From Hyphomicrobiales bacterium (GTDB lineage Bacteria; Pseudomonadota; Alphaproteobacteria; Rhizobiales; Beijerinckiaceae), in contig JAQGJH010000140.1 of NCBI GenBank assembly GCA_028290705.1, positions 1 to 52,898 of the forward strand: 52,898 nt of DNA, written 5' to 3'. The position numbers and the translations under genes were made by a program. Shown piece after piece: positions 43,285-50,922 of this stretch. Each line of letters starts with the position of its first letter. Position 1 is the stretch's first letter. The notes under the pieces are model-generated. The model had not been told where the DNA came from, did no database searches, and worked only from the letters and a program-made list of their open reading frames with translations.

Positions 43285-44028
43285 ATGCGAAAGATTTGGG
43301 CCGCGGGACTTTGCGTCCTGGCGGGATCGTTCGGGTTCGACGCTTCGGCGCTCGTCGGGCCGGCGAGCGAGGACCGCGCAGCCGCGCCGCACGTCGTCAT
43401 GGTGTTGAAGCGTTCGCAGCAGGGCGCGGCCTTCTGCACGGGTGTCGTCATCGCGCCCGACACGATCCTGACCGCCGCGCATTGCGCCGCTCAGGCCTCC
43501 GATTTGCGGATCCATGCACCCGGTGGCGCGCGGCGCGATCTGATCACGGTCGCGCGCACCGCCGTGCATCCCGAATATCGAGCCAATGCGCCGCGCACGC
43601 GCGAGCGATCGATCGACCTGGCGTTGATCCGCAGCGCGACTCCGCTGCCTGCGGCATTGCGGCCCATCGACATCGAGTGGTCGCCTGCCGTGCAGGTCGG
43701 CGCGGCTTATCGCATCGCTGGTTTTGGCCTCGGTCGCGAGGGAGACGAGCGCACCGCCGGGACGTTGCGCGCCGGCATGCTCGCGGCTCGCGCGCCGCTC
43801 TCCAACATCCTGCTGTGGGCCAAGGACCCGCAGGATCGCGGACTTGGCGCCTGCACGGGCGACAGCGGCGGTCCGATTTTTTCGTCCGACGGATCGCGCC
43901 TCGTCGCCATCACGGTGTGGTCGACCGGCGATGGCAAACGAAGCTGCGGAGCCCTGACGCAGGGCGCGCTGCTCGGACCGCAACGCGGCTGGATCGAGCG
44001 CACCCTGCGCGCCTGGGATGGACCCTGA
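43285..44028 (+). CDS. Secreted trypsin-like serine protease (S1), inserted in the GTA cluster in reverse
   Basis: A 247-residue protein with a signal peptide (MRKIWAAGLCVLAGSFGFDA, cleavage near residue 22) and an intact S1 triad: His66 in TAAHCAAQ, Asp111 in SIDLALIRS and Ser194 in CTGDSGGPIF. Cys pairs (51/67 and 190/later) suggest disulfides and periplasmic or extracellular action. GAGGAGG lies before ATG 43285. It is the only plus-strand gene in the cluster; its stop abuts the capsid stop, and it separates capsid from g6. Function in the GTA, if any, is unknown; it may be a host moron gene. Confidence 0.9.
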   Translation: MRKIWAAGLCVLAGSFGFDASALVGPASEDRAAAPHVVMVLKRSQQGAAFCTGVVIAPDTILTAAHCAAQASDLRIHAPGGARRDLITVARTAVHPEYRANAPRTRERSIDLALIRSATPLPAALRPIDIEWSPAVQVGAAYRIAGFGLGREGDERTAGTLRAGMLAARAPLSNILLWAKDPQDRGLGACTGDSGGPIFSSDGSRLVAITVWSTGDGKRSCGALTQGALLGPQRGWIERTLRAWDGP

Positions 44029-45288
44029 TCAGGCGACGCCGAACTTCAACAGCTTGATGGCGTCGAAATCCTGGATGCCTCCGCCGACGCGCTTCGTCGT
44101 GTAGAACAGGACGTAGGGTTTGGTGGTGAAGGGATCACGCAGAATGCGAATGCCGAGCCTGTCGACCACCAGATAGCCGCGCTGGAAATCCCCGAACGCG
44201 ATGGCGTGCGAATCCAGCGCGATGTCGGGCATGTCCTCGGATTCGGCGACAGGGAAGTTCAACAGAGTCGCGGACGCGCCCAGACTTGCGGGTGGCTGCC
44301 AGAGATATTCGCCCGCGGCGGTCTTGAACTTGCGAAGCTGCGCCTGCGTGCGGCGGTTCATGATGAAGCGGGCATTCTGACGATAGCCTGCTCGAAGGCC
44401 ATAGATGAGATCGAACAGGATGTCGGCCGGCGCCGTCGCCGCGAAGGCTCCGGCCACGCCGGTTGGCAGATAGGCGGTCTTGCCCCAGCTCCAGGCCGCG
44501 ACCGTCGACTTCGGGTAGGCCAGAAAACCCATGGGTTTCTTGACGCCGTCGCCATTGATGAAGGCGGCGCCTTCCTGCTCGGCGAAGACGGTGTCGATCT
44601 CGTCCGCAATCCACTGCTCGATGTCGACGGCGGCGTCGTCCAGCAGGGTCTGGGTGGCGGCCGGCATGGCGTAGAGCTCCATGGCCGGAAAGGTCAGGTC
44701 GACGATCCGCTGGCTTCCCGTCTGCGGCCTGCCGTCGGCTTCCCCGACCCAGCCGGCCGCCGGCCCGGTCGAGGCCACGGCCTTCTTGTAGGTCGAGGTG
44801 GAAATTTCACGCACGCTCGCGCGCGCGCGCAGCGGCGAGATGTTGGCCATGCGTCGCAGGATCTCGCGCTCGGCCGGGATCGGCACGAGGTAGCCGCCGT
44901 CCGGACCGGAGCCTGCCGAGAGCGCTTTTTCCTCCAGGGTCTTCAGCGCGCCGACCTCGCCGGTGCGCATGTAGGAGCGGAACGCGGCCTTGTGCTCGCG
45001 CGCCACCGGATTGTCGTGGCGCTCCGCGCCCGCCAGCGGTGGCCGCGCCTTCTCCAGGAGCATGCGATCCATGCGGCGGCGCGTGTCTTCGACGGCCGCA
45101 TCGATACGGACCAGCTTTTCCTCGGTGACGACGTCGGAGGCCAGACGGCTTTCGAGCTGGTTCAATCGCTCGTCGTTGGTTTCTCGGAACGCCGCAAGCG
45201 TGCGATGAAACTCGTTGAAGGCCGAGACGGCGTCGTCGGCGCCGGACTTGATCTCGATGGCGGGAATGATGTCGATCATGCGTGTCAT
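44029..45288 (-). CDS. HK97-fold major capsid protein (GTA g5-like)
   Basis: A 419-residue capsid protein. The first 100 residues form a coiled, charged delta domain (RLNQLESRLASDVVTEEKLV) that is normally removed by the prohead protease. The mature part begins near residue 105 and shows SGPDGGYLVPIPAEREILRR and ELYAMPAATQTLLDDAAVDI, standard for phage capsids of this family. It is 8 bp after the protease gene. Confidence 0.95.
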   Translation of the reverse strand: MTRMIDIIPAIEIKSGADDAVSAFNEFHRTLAAFRETNDERLNQLESRLASDVVTEEKLVRIDAAVEDTRRRMDRMLLEKARPPLAGAERHDNPVAREHKAAFRSYMRTGEVGALKTLEEKALSAGSGPDGGYLVPIPAEREILRRMANISPLRARASVREISTSTYKKAVASTGPAAGWVGEADGRPQTGSQRIVDLTFPAMELYAMPAATQTLLDDAAVDIEQWIADEIDTVFAEQEGAAFINGDGVKKPMGFLAYPKSTVAAWSWGKTAYLPTGVAGAFAATAPADILFDLIYGLRAGYRQNARFIMNRRTQAQLRKFKTAAGEYLWQPPASLGASATLLNFPVAESEDMPDIALDSHAIAFGDFQRGYLVVDRLGIRILRDPFTTKPYVLFYTTKRVGGGIQDFDAIKLLKFGVA

Positions 45289-45296
45289 GCCTTTCG

Positions 45297-45863
45297 TCAG
45301 GTCAGAAGTGCGGCGGCGCGGCGATAAAGGTCTGCCGGCCGCGCCGCTGCGGGATTCGCGAGTGCGCGATGGCGTTTGATCGCGGAGACGCGCGCCTGCG
45401 GGAGCATCGGGAAGGTCACGATTGAGACCTCCCAGAGGTCGAGTTCGAACAGGCGGCGCACGCCGTCCTGCCGGGATTTTCTGGCATTCTTGACCCGGAA
45501 GCCGATCGACAGGCCATCGACCGCACCGTCGCGCAGAAGCGCCAGGGCTTCGCGGGCACGGGCAACCGCGAGATTGAGCCGGCCTTTCACCTTGAGGCCA
45601 CGTCTGTCTTCCTCGATGCTGATCCAGGAGCCGATCGGCATGGAGGGATCGTGTTGCCAGAGCATGCGGACGCTGTTCGCATCGCGTCGCGAGAGAGACG
45701 TCCGGAAAGCGCCGGGCATGACTTCGTCACCGCCCAGGTCGACGATGCCAAAGAGGCTGGCATATCCTTCGAAGACGCCGCCCTCGGCCACGGCCAGCGG
45801 TGGCGCGCGTTTGGCCTCGCAGCGAAGCAAATCGTTCGCCGCCAGGATTTTCTTGGTCAGCAT
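45297..45863 (-). CDS. HK97-family prohead protease (GTA g4-like)
   Basis: A 188-residue prohead maturation protease. It shows FEGYASLFGIVDLGGDEVMPGAF, RMLWQHDPSMPIGSW (His of the catalytic site), DGLSIGFRV (Ser) and a DLWEVSIVTFPML segment. ATG 45863 has GGGAG upstream and overlaps the stop of the tiny gene before it (TGATG). The frame is open to 46112 but that extension overlaps two small genes. Confidence 0.93.
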   Translation of the reverse strand: MLTKKILAANDLLRCEAKRAPPLAVAEGGVFEGYASLFGIVDLGGDEVMPGAFRTSLSRRDANSVRMLWQHDPSMPIGSWISIEEDRRGLKVKGRLNLAVARAREALALLRDGAVDGLSIGFRVKNARKSRQDGVRRLFELDLWEVSIVTFPMLPQARVSAIKRHRALANPAAARPADLYRRAAALLT

Positions 45864-46021
45864 CAGGCTTTCTCCCTGGTGACGCTTCCCGAAAACGGCG
45901 CGCTGCCGCGCAACGGATCGACGGGAGCGAGCCGCGCGAGAACGCGCACGAAGCGCTTGATCACGCGGCGGGGATTTTCGCTCGGCCGGCGGATCGGCGA
46001 TGAGGATCGAAACCATTTCAT
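45863..46021 (-). CDS. Tiny basic hypothetical protein between portal and protease genes
   Basis: I found this 52-codon gene by reading the minus strand. It begins MKWFRSSSPIRRPSENPRRV, has an arginine-rich helix (IKRFVRVLARL) and ends EKA. It overlaps the preceding small gene by 4 bases (ATGA) and the protease gene by one base (TGATG), so translation would pass straight along. In RcGTA the same place holds a small orf, g3.5. Function unknown. Confidence 0.6.
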   Translation of the reverse strand: MKWFRSSSPIRRPSENPRRVIKRFVRVLARLAPVDPLRGSAPFSGSVTREKA

Positions 46022-46206
46022 TTCTCGTCTCCGAAGCGACGGTTGAAGCGGGCAAGCTCACGAACGAAATCATCGAAGCGCCGGTTGGCGGCCGCCGTTT
46101 CGCGCAAGGCAAACAGCAGCAGGCTCGATGCCCCCGTCGCCCACAGGAACAAGGTGAGATGCGCGAGATCGCCGCGCTGGAGGATCGCTTGAGTGATGTC
46201 GGCCAT
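46018..46206 (-). CDS. Small membrane protein, GTA g3.5-like position
   Basis: A 62-residue protein starting MADITQAILQRGDLAHLTLF with one hydrophobic helix (about residues 17-34) and a charged tail (RRFDDFVRELARFNRRFG). ATG 46206 has GGGAG upstream; the frame is open to 46338 inside the portal gene. Small one-helix proteins of this kind are common just after the portal gene in alphaproteobacterial GTAs. Function unknown. Confidence 0.72.
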   Translation of the reverse strand: MADITQAILQRGDLAHLTLFLWATGASSLLLFALRETAAANRRFDDFVRELARFNRRFGDEK

Positions 46207-46256
46207 GGGGTTCTCCCTTCTTATCTGGACTGGCAGGCGGGCGACGCGCCCATCGC

Positions 46257-47438
46257 TCATCCCTCGCGCGGTCCGTAGCCCAAGGCCTCGCGCTTCTCGT
46301 CCTCGCTGAGGAAGGTGGCGTTGCCGATGCGCGCCCATTCGGCGCTGCGTTCCGCCGCCAGGGCATCCACCCCATCGAGATTACCGCGCAACTCGAAGGC
46401 GCCGAGTTCCGGCTGCAACCAGGCCTCGAAGCCCTTCTGGACGCGCGCCACGAAGGGCACGACCGTCTGCCGCCAGAACGCCCGGTTGGCCTCCTGATAA
46501 TTTGAGAAAGTGTTGTCGCCCGGCAGGCCCAGCACCAGCGGCGGCACGCCGAGCGCCAATGCGATCTCTCTTGCGGCCGCAGCCTTGGCCTGGATGAAAT
46601 CCATGTCCTTGGGGCTGAGCGACAGCGCTTTCCAGTCGAGCCCGCCTTCCAGCAGCAAGGGCCGCCCGGCATTGCGCGCGCCCGAATAGCTTTCGTCGAG
46701 TTCGCTCTTCAACCGCTCGAACTGCTCGTCTGACAGCGTCGCGCCCTCGGGGCCTGAATAGACCAGCGCGCCCGACGGTCTCGCGGCATTGTCGAGCAGG
46801 GCTCGGTTCCAGGCGCTGGCGGAATTGTGGATGTCGAGCGCGGTTTCGGCTGCGGCGAGCGGTGCAAACCCGTAGTGGTCGTCAAGCGGCGCGAAGGTGC
46901 GAAGATGCAGGATCGGGCTCGATCCTTCGCCGGTGACGAAGCGCACCTTGTCGGCGCCGGCGCGATATTCGTAAGCCGCCGGCCAGCCTGACGCGCCCGG
47001 CACGATCGCCATGCGGTCGGGCCGCAACGCGTGGAATTCGCGCAGCACGCCGTCGATCGTCACGGCCTCGACATAGGCATTGCCGGTGAGCAGCAGGTTC
47101 GATACGACGGCTTCGATGAAGCTTGCGCTGGTTTGTCCGGCATTGGGCCGCGCGAGCAGCGCCAGAAGCGGATGGTCGGGCGTGTCCACTCCGCCTTCGA
47201 AGACGAGCCAGGGCACGGAGGCCACCGCCTCGGCGATCATCCGCACCGAGCGGAACACGATGGGATTGCGCTCGTAGCCGTGACGGATCAGTTCAGGCGA
47301 ATTGCGAGGCTGAAAGCGCGTCATGCCCGGCAGCGAAAAGCCAAAGAGCGCTGCGGTTCGGGACGATTTCTGCACCGGCGCCGCGACGACGCGCGCCATT
47401 GCAGCCCGCCTTCCCAGGCGGGAAAAGAAAGACACCAT
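46257..47438 (-). CDS. Portal protein (GTA g3-like)
   Basis: A 393-residue HK97-type portal with PELIRHGYERNPIVFRSVRM, FIEAVVSNLLLTGNAYVE, ILHLRTFAPLDDHYGFAPLA and LALGVPPLVLGLPGDNTFSNYQEANRAFWR. It forms the dodecameric DNA gate of the capsid. ATG 47438 has GAGGAA upstream; the frame is open far upstream in the TerL gene, but that part is arginine-rich and not portal-like. Confidence 0.95.
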   Translation of the reverse strand: MVSFFSRLGRRAAMARVVAAPVQKSSRTAALFGFSLPGMTRFQPRNSPELIRHGYERNPIVFRSVRMIAEAVASVPWLVFEGGVDTPDHPLLALLARPNAGQTSASFIEAVVSNLLLTGNAYVEAVTIDGVLREFHALRPDRMAIVPGASGWPAAYEYRAGADKVRFVTGEGSSPILHLRTFAPLDDHYGFAPLAAAETALDIHNSASAWNRALLDNAARPSGALVYSGPEGATLSDEQFERLKSELDESYSGARNAGRPLLLEGGLDWKALSLSPKDMDFIQAKAAAAREIALALGVPPLVLGLPGDNTFSNYQEANRAFWRQTVVPFVARVQKGFEAWLQPELGAFELRGNLDGVDALAAERSAEWARIGNATFLSEDEKREALGYGPREG

Positions 47439-47470
47439 GGGTTCCTCGGCTTTCTCGTGAAGGCGGGTTT

Positions 47471-48889
47471 CTAGAGCCGGCGAACCTTGGGTTCGCCGAT
47501 GCTGGGGCCGAGCGCCAAGGCGGTGACGGCCCAGACGAGCGCATCCAGCCGGTCCGGGCTGCGGCCGTTGTCGAGCCCGCCCGGACCGAAGGCGCACATC
47601 TCGTCTTCCAGCGCTGGAAAGGCGCCGATGTGGTGCACCCTGCCCTGCTCGTAGAGTTGCGCCACGGGGGCGGCGCGCAGATATTTCCCGCGCGTCGCAC
47701 GCACCTGGCGAACCGGCACGCGCGCATCGGCCTCGTGGATCACCGCCACGACCATCTCGCCGCCCTGATTCACTTCGGCGACCATTTCGTCGGCCTCGCG
47801 CTTCTCGTACAGGGCCACGGCGGCGCGTGACCAACGTGCCGGGCGCGCCGCCGACAGAGACGCATCTTCGATAACATGCACGTGACCCTCCGCATCGATG
47901 CCCGCGGCCACGATGCCGCACGCATCCGCTCTCTTGTGCGAGGATGCGGGCGGGTCGATCGCCACGACGATGCGTCGAAGCGGCGGCGCAACGTCCAGGC
48001 GGCATGCCTCGAGCATGTCGCGCGTCCACAGCGCATCGGCGCGTTCTTCCACCATCTCTCCGTCGAGTTCCTGCCGGCCGAGCCGCGTGCCCGCATAACG
48101 GGTGACGATCTGCTGCAGAAAGTCGGGCGCGAGATGGAGGGCGTTGGCGTGGGTTGCGGCGCGCGACACCGCGACGCGCGGATCGGCGAGAAGCCGCTTC
48201 AACAAAGGCGCGGGTCGCGGCGTCGTGGTGACGATCTGGCGCGGATGCCGGCCAAGGCGAAGTCCGAACTGCAGCATGTCGAAGGTCTCCTCGGCGTGAC
48301 GCCATTTGGCGAGTTCGTCGAGCCACGCGCATTCGAATTGCGGGCCGCGAAGCGATTCGGGATCTTCGGCCGAAAAGGTCTGGGCGGTCGCGCCATTGGG
48401 CCAGGCGAGACGGCGACGCGAGGATTCCCATGTTGGCCGCTCATGCCGCTGATGAATGGCGAGCAGGCCCGAAACGCCTTCGATCATCACGTCGCGCACG
48501 TCGGCGGCGGTTTCGCCCACGAGAGCGATGCGGCCGACGGGGTGGTGCGAAAAGCCCGGCAGGCCGAGCGCGAGTCCGCGGACCCACTCGGCGCCGGTGC
48601 GCGTCTTGCCAGCACCACGACCGCCCATCACCAGCCAGACCGTCCACGGCCCGCCACCGCTGGCGCGGCACGGCGGCCATTGGTCGTCGCGCGCCTGCAG
48701 GTCCCAGCCGGTGAGAAGCCGCTCGAACTCCTGCGGTGTCACTCCGTCGAGAAGTTCATCCAGCGTTCCGTCGTCCGCGCAATTCCTCAAGTCTGTCGAC
48801 AAGCGCCTGTCGCAATGCGGCCAGGTCTCGGGGAGGCGGCTGCTCGCCTGGGGCGTCTTCGGTGCGGGAGGCGTCGCCCTGTCGGTCAT
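47471..48889 (-). CDS. Terminase large subunit (GTA g2-like), start uncertain
   Basis: The DNA-packaging motor. The Walker A motif is VMGGRGAGKTRTGAEWVRG and the Walker B/coupling region lies around FECAWLDELAKWRHAEET. The nuclease domain has IVVAIDPPASS and a late aspartate in RLDALVWAVTAL. Family similarity begins about FERLLTGWDLQARDDQWPP. ATG 48889 overlaps the terS-like gene by 134 bp. TTG codons at 48802 and 48790 or GTG 48742 would give a shorter overlap and cannot be excluded. In GTAs this enzyme packages random host DNA by headful. Confidence 0.9.
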   Translation of the reverse strand: MTDRATPPAPKTPQASSRLPETWPHCDRRLSTDLRNCADDGTLDELLDGVTPQEFERLLTGWDLQARDDQWPPCRASGGGPWTVWLVMGGRGAGKTRTGAEWVRGLALGLPGFSHHPVGRIALVGETAADVRDVMIEGVSGLLAIHQRHERPTWESSRRRLAWPNGATAQTFSAEDPESLRGPQFECAWLDELAKWRHAEETFDMLQFGLRLGRHPRQIVTTTPRPAPLLKRLLADPRVAVSRAATHANALHLAPDFLQQIVTRYAGTRLGRQELDGEMVEERADALWTRDMLEACRLDVAPPLRRIVVAIDPPASSHKRADACGIVAAGIDAEGHVHVIEDASLSAARPARWSRAAVALYEKREADEMVAEVNQGGEMVVAVIHEADARVPVRQVRATRGKYLRAAPVAQLYEQGRVHHIGAFPALEDEMCAFGPGGLDNGRSPDRLDALVWAVTALALGPSIGEPKVRRL

Positions 48890-49322
48890 CGCCCGCCTCT
48901 CCTCTCGTGTGTGTCTTCGGCTCGTCGAGCCGCCGCAGTTCCGCGAGCGTTTTGGCAAGCGAGGCGAGGATCCGAGAACGCCGTTCGGCGCCGGGAGACG
49001 CCACGGCGTCCAGCTGACTTTCGACCCGGACGATTTCCCGCCGGATGGCGCGCACGAGTCTGCGCCGGGTCGATGCGCGATCGATGCGCTCGTCGCCGGC
49101 CTCGGCCTCCGGGGCTGCCGGGGGAGATGCGCTCGCGTCGCACGTGTCTGGAGGGCGCGCAGTCCGTGGTCGAGGCGGCCAGGCCTGCCGCTTCCGCAAT
49201 CGACGGAAGGAATCCTCTCCTATTCTCAACTCGGCCGCGATGGTCTTCAGGGGCGCTTCACCGGCATCATAAAGCGCCCGAGCCCGCTTCAGGCGGGCTG
49301 CGGAAGGTGTGCGAGACAGCAT
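48756..49322 (-). CDS. GTA g1-like small terminase/DNA-binding protein
   Basis: A 188-residue protein. The N-terminus is a helix-turn-helix of the terminase small-subunit type (RARALYDAGEAPLKTIAAEL, then EDSFRRLRKRQAW). A variable, proline- and alanine-rich linker follows, then a basic coiled coil (STRRRLVRAIRREIVRVESQ) and a C-terminal helical end. It is first in the cluster, directly upstream of TerL. ATG 49322 has GGAG 9 bases upstream; ATG 49331 has none with suitable spacing. Confidence 0.75.
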   Translation of the reverse strand: MLSRTPSAARLKRARALYDAGEAPLKTIAAELRIGEDSFRRLRKRQAWPPRPRTARPPDTCDASASPPAAPEAEAGDERIDRASTRRRLVRAIRREIVRVESQLDAVASPGAERRSRILASLAKTLAELRRLDEPKTHTRGEAGDDRQGDASRTEDAPGEQPPPRDLAALRQALVDRLEELRGRRNAG

Positions 49323-49430
49323 GGGTTTCATCTCCGGCAGGCGAAGCCCTGCGGCGTTTGCCGCCGGCTCGTTCGCTCACATTTCTGGAGTGTGGGTGAA
49401 ACCTACCCGAGGAGAGTCATGGTGTCAAGG

Positions 49431-49465
49431 AATAAAATCCTTCAAGCGGAGCCGGTCAAGCGGAG
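49431..49465 (-). promoter_or_regulatory. Candidate GTA promoter with overlapping 10-bp direct repeat
   Basis: On the minus strand TTGACC (49454-49459) and TTTATT (49431-49436) are separated by 17 bp, matching 5 of 6 and 4 of 6 of -35 and -10 boxes, about 109 bp before the first GTA gene. The plus-strand sequence TCAAGCGGAG occurs at 49442-49451 and again at 49456-49465, a 14-bp period, with one copy over the -35 and one in the spacer. That placement suggests a regulator site. In Rhodobacter the GTA promoter is activated by GafA; whether a GafA-like protein acts here is unknown. Confidence 0.4.
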
Positions 49466-49627
49466 ATGATGATTTGAAGCAGAGCATCAAGCCATCACTG
49501 TATAGGCGTCATCCTATTGCCTTCGATGGGCTATATTGCTCCGCAAGCAACAGCAAGGTTGGGCTTCCCAGATCAAATGAAACTGCGGCAATTCGTGACC
49601 TAAATAAAATTGGAGAACGATGCCGAC
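49466..49627. other. Gene-free, lower-GC stretch between the GTA promoter and the HNH gene
   Basis: I see no gene, tRNA or terminator hairpin with a T run here. Base composition is visibly richer in A and T than the flanking GTA and housekeeping genes. It may be the edge of an acquired segment that extends to about 50530. Open frames over it (for example on the plus strand from 49309) lack family features. Confidence 0.4.
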
Positions 49628-50494
49628 TTAAAGTGAACCTTCGTCCGGATGAACCCAATCTCGACCGTAGGGGAGCCAGGCGGCAGGAGCAGATTGCATG
49701 CCAAGGTGAGGTGCCGTCGGTACCCCGTGGTCAGCGAAGAACTTCGTGGCGACCCTGTTTGCGCCTGCATCAGTGAAATATCTCGTCGCCTGAGGCTCGC
49801 TTGCTGGGATAGGCCAAATCTGCCGCATGCCGAGGGTTTTTTCAAAGTCACTTGCGTTTGGCAATAGATCGACGGGTGCGCTCAAGACGTGGAAAAAACA
49901 ATGCCCCACATGGATGGTCGTCGCCTGCATATTGGGCGCGCCGGAATTTTTGTTGATTGGCTCTTCAAATAGAGCGGCACGGTGCCAGAATGAACCGGCA
50001 TGGCGGACGCCTTTGTAGAGTGCTAAGTACACTTGCCAGTTCGGTGGCGCGTTGAGTTGCTCTCTAAGATATGTGCGCTCATCCAAAGTAGCGGCGACCG
50101 TCTCGGTATGTGCGAATTCGATGCACATAGTGACCATCGTTGCCCAACGAGCCAGCGAAGCCATCGAGTGTCGGGACAAGCGAGGCCAAGTGCCGTTCAT
50201 GATTGGAGGTAAGATAGCTTTCGCTTCCTCTTGAAAATTTCCCATCCAACCATTGTTACAGGGCCTGCAAGCTATCTTGAGTTGGTGTGAGTGAGGAGCG
50301 CCGTTCCGATTCAGTCTCGGCCGCCAGCCTACCGCAGCGCCTGCATTGGTTTTGTGGTCTTTAACAATGGAAGTGCAGTGCACGCTGGTGGGCGAAAACG
50401 TCCGCACGTACTTGCGCATCCACCGCCCAAAAATGTGCTCCTTGGTCGTCGGTCCGCCACCGCAATAAATGCATTTAGCAGGAATACGCGACAA
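49628..50494 (-). CDS. HNH-like putative endonuclease
   Basis: A protein of 288 residues from TTG 50494 (305 from TTG 50545). The N-terminus has a zinc/HNH pattern: KCIYCGG (Cys8, Cys11), TKEHIFGRW (His20) and later LKIACRPCNNGWMG (about residues 73-86). That CxxC / EH / CxxCNxxW order is typical of HNH endonuclease-like proteins. The remaining 200 residues, rich in Trp and aromatic residues, are not recognised. I favour TTG 50494, with AGGA 9 bases upstream and just after the preceding stop. Base and codon use differ from the neighbours, suggesting transfer. Confidence 0.65.
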   Translation of the reverse strand: MSRIPAKCIYCGGGPTTKEHIFGRWMRKYVRTFSPTSVHCTSIVKDHKTNAGAAVGWRPRLNRNGAPHSHQLKIACRPCNNGWMGNFQEEAKAILPPIMNGTWPRLSRHSMASLARWATMVTMCIEFAHTETVAATLDERTYLREQLNAPPNWQVYLALYKGVRHAGSFWHRAALFEEPINKNSGAPNMQATTIHVGHCFFHVLSAPVDLLPNASDFEKTLGMRQIWPIPASEPQATRYFTDAGANRVATKFFADHGVPTAPHLGMQSAPAAWLPYGRDWVHPDEGSL

Positions 50495-50495
50495 G

Positions 50496-50777
50496 TTAGA
50501 CAATCCTGTCGACAGTAGGGTTGCAACACGTTTCCAAGCGCTCAAGCGGACCAGACGTTATGCGCTCAACCCTGCCGCCTGCGCGTCGCAAATCCTCGAC
50601 TGCGGAAGCGATCGCCTCGGCAAGCGAGCGGCCTTTACGAGCGAAGTCGACGATGATTTGCCCATTTTGAAAAGACACCAACGTGTCGTCGCAACCCGAA
50701 TCGTAAAAGCGACTTTCAAAATCTGAAGCCGCCGGGTCCAGCCCGGATGCGGCGATGCTGAACTCATGCGTTTTCAT
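50496..50777 (-). pseudogene. Probable C-terminally truncated regulator of the AGCDD-type family
   Basis: A 93-residue frame starting MKTHEFSIAASGLDPAASDF with ESRFYDSGCDDTLVSFQNGQ, matching from memory an uncharacterised family of about 140-190 residues in which this domain is followed by VSLSDIA and a helix-turn-helix. Here the sequence departs after GPLERL, near 50535, and stops at once (TCCNPTVDRIV). The loss coincides with the start of the low-GC HNH segment. AGGAG precedes ATG 50777, so it may still be translated. The truncation is inference from memory. Confidence 0.5.
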
Positions 50778-50922
50778 CGTCTCTCCTGGGAAGATGCGGG
50801 CATACCGCTTGCGATCAGAACGAATCTGCATTCACTAATTTTAAGGCAAAGCTCAAGCCTATGGCAACACCGCCGCGCTCCCCAACGATTGTCCTGCGGG
50901 TGCTCTGGCTTTATGAGGGCGC

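Larger units (their letters stand above)
31549..49322 (-). mobile_element. Rhodobacter capsulatus-type gene transfer agent (GTA) cluster with lysis cassette
   Basis: The minus-strand gene order matches the RcGTA structural cluster: g1-like small terminase, TerL, portal, small genes, prohead protease, capsid, connectors g6-g8, tail tube g9, g10, g10.1, tape measure g11, DUF2460 g12, DUF2163 g13, NlpC/P60 g14 and the large g15. It then adds a DUF2793 protein, a GH108 endolysin, a holin and overlapping spanins. No integrase, excisionase, repressor or replication genes are present and GC content matches the host, all as expected of a vertically inherited GTA. One gene, a trypsin-like protease at 43285-44028, runs the other way. 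Confidence 0.88.

Noticed and set aside
46257..48431. 724-residue portal fusion starting at 48431
   Set aside because: The first 331 residues are a shadow of the TerL gene; portal similarity begins at ATG 47438 with its own GAGGAA.
31549..49322. Intact temperate prophage
   Set aside because: No integrase, excisionase, repressor, replication gene or attachment-like repeat seen, and gene order matches the RcGTA cluster.
47876..49399. Plus-strand open frame of 507 codons across the terminase genes
   Set aside because: Antisense to TerL and the g1-like gene, with no family features; the minus-strand Walker A motif is decisive.
49309..49776. Plus-strand open frame of 155 codons over the intergenic region
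   Set aside because: It starts antisense to the g1-like gene, has no ribosome-binding site and no family pattern, and ends inside the HNH gene on the other strand.
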